From NCBI GenBank assembly GCA_030642205.1, contig DAOWOF010000163.1, positions 1 to 5,692 on the forward strand: a stretch of DNA of 5,692 nt, written 5' to 3'. This stretch comes from Desulfobacteraceae bacterium (GTDB lineage: Bacteria > Desulfobacterota > DSM-4660 > Desulfatiglandales > Desulfatiglandaceae). The position numbers and the translations under genes were made by a program. Positions 5,670 to 5,692 of this stretch are shown one piece after another; the stretch's first letter is position 1; each line of letters begins with the position of its first letter. The notes below the pieces were generated by a model. It did no database searches and was not told the origin of the DNA. It saw only the letters and a list, made by a program, of their open reading frames with translations.

Positions 5670-5692
5670 TCGGCTGGGGAGGACTGATCCTC
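5666..5692 (-). CDS. possible last codons of an upstream gene (partial, unidentified)
   Basis: Read on the minus strand from the right edge, one frame gives eight polar residues (E-D-Q-S-S-P-A-E) and then TAA at 5668-5666. This would place a gene end 35 bases before the lpxL start, in the same direction, so the two could share a transcript. Eight codons are too few to be sure, and no family can be named. Confidence 0.2.
   Translation of the reverse strand, partial: EDQSSPAE

Noticed and set aside
1..5692. CRISPR array, tRNA, rRNA or insertion sequence
   Set aside because: I saw no regularly spaced repeats, no tRNA-like or rRNA-like stretch, and no transposase or terminal repeats. The window is filled by glycan and lipid A genes with short gaps.

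Overview
The window is an AT-rich stretch of a Gram-negative bacterial chromosome. It carries five intact protein genes, all of kinds used to build lipopolysaccharide (LPS) or another surface glycan. A LpxL/HtrB-type lipid A acyltransferase and a WaaQ-like heptosyltransferase imply an outer membrane with lipid A and a heptose-containing core. The AT-rich composition, the frequent TTG starts and the gene mix would suit a sulfate-reducing deltaproteobacterium (Desulfobacterota). That taxonomic guess is an inference from gene style only.

Layout, left to right: (1) a possible 3' end of an upstream + strand gene (to 73); (2) a WbbL/rhamnosyltransferase-like family 2 glycosyltransferase on + (76-1155); (3) a 161-base gap with a small perfect hairpin and a weak promoter candidate; (4) a multi-spanning membrane glycosyltransferase of the GT39/PMT (GT-C) type on + (1317-2657), with an unusually short C-terminus; (5) a WaaE/KdtX-like family 2 glycosyltransferase on - (2692-3444), convergent with the previous gene; (6) a 143-base divergent intergenic region with a good sigma70-like promoter for the next gene; (7) a GT9 heptosyltransferase, WaaQ-like, on + (3588-4643); (8) a 48-base convergent gap with nested inverted repeats and a T-run; (9) an LpxL-type acyltransferase on - (4692-5630); (10) 62 bases with a perfect 8-bp inverted repeat and perhaps the last codons of another - strand gene.

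How the genes probably work together: LpxL would add a secondary acyl chain to Kdo-lipid A at the inner membrane. The heptosyltransferase and the WaaE-like enzyme would extend the inner core on the cytoplasmic face using nucleotide sugars. The WbbL-like enzyme would add a sugar to a lipid-linked O-antigen or outer-core intermediate. The GT-C membrane protein would transfer a sugar from a polyprenyl-phosphate donor on the periplasmic side. The actual sugars and acceptors cannot be read from sequence alone.

I found no tRNA, rRNA, CRISPR array, insertion sequence or phage remnant, and nothing that amounts to a new biological system. The points most worth a second look are the three TTG-started genes, the truncated-looking tail of the GT-C protein, the cysteine cluster in the heptosyltransferase, and the inverted repeat upstream of lpxL.
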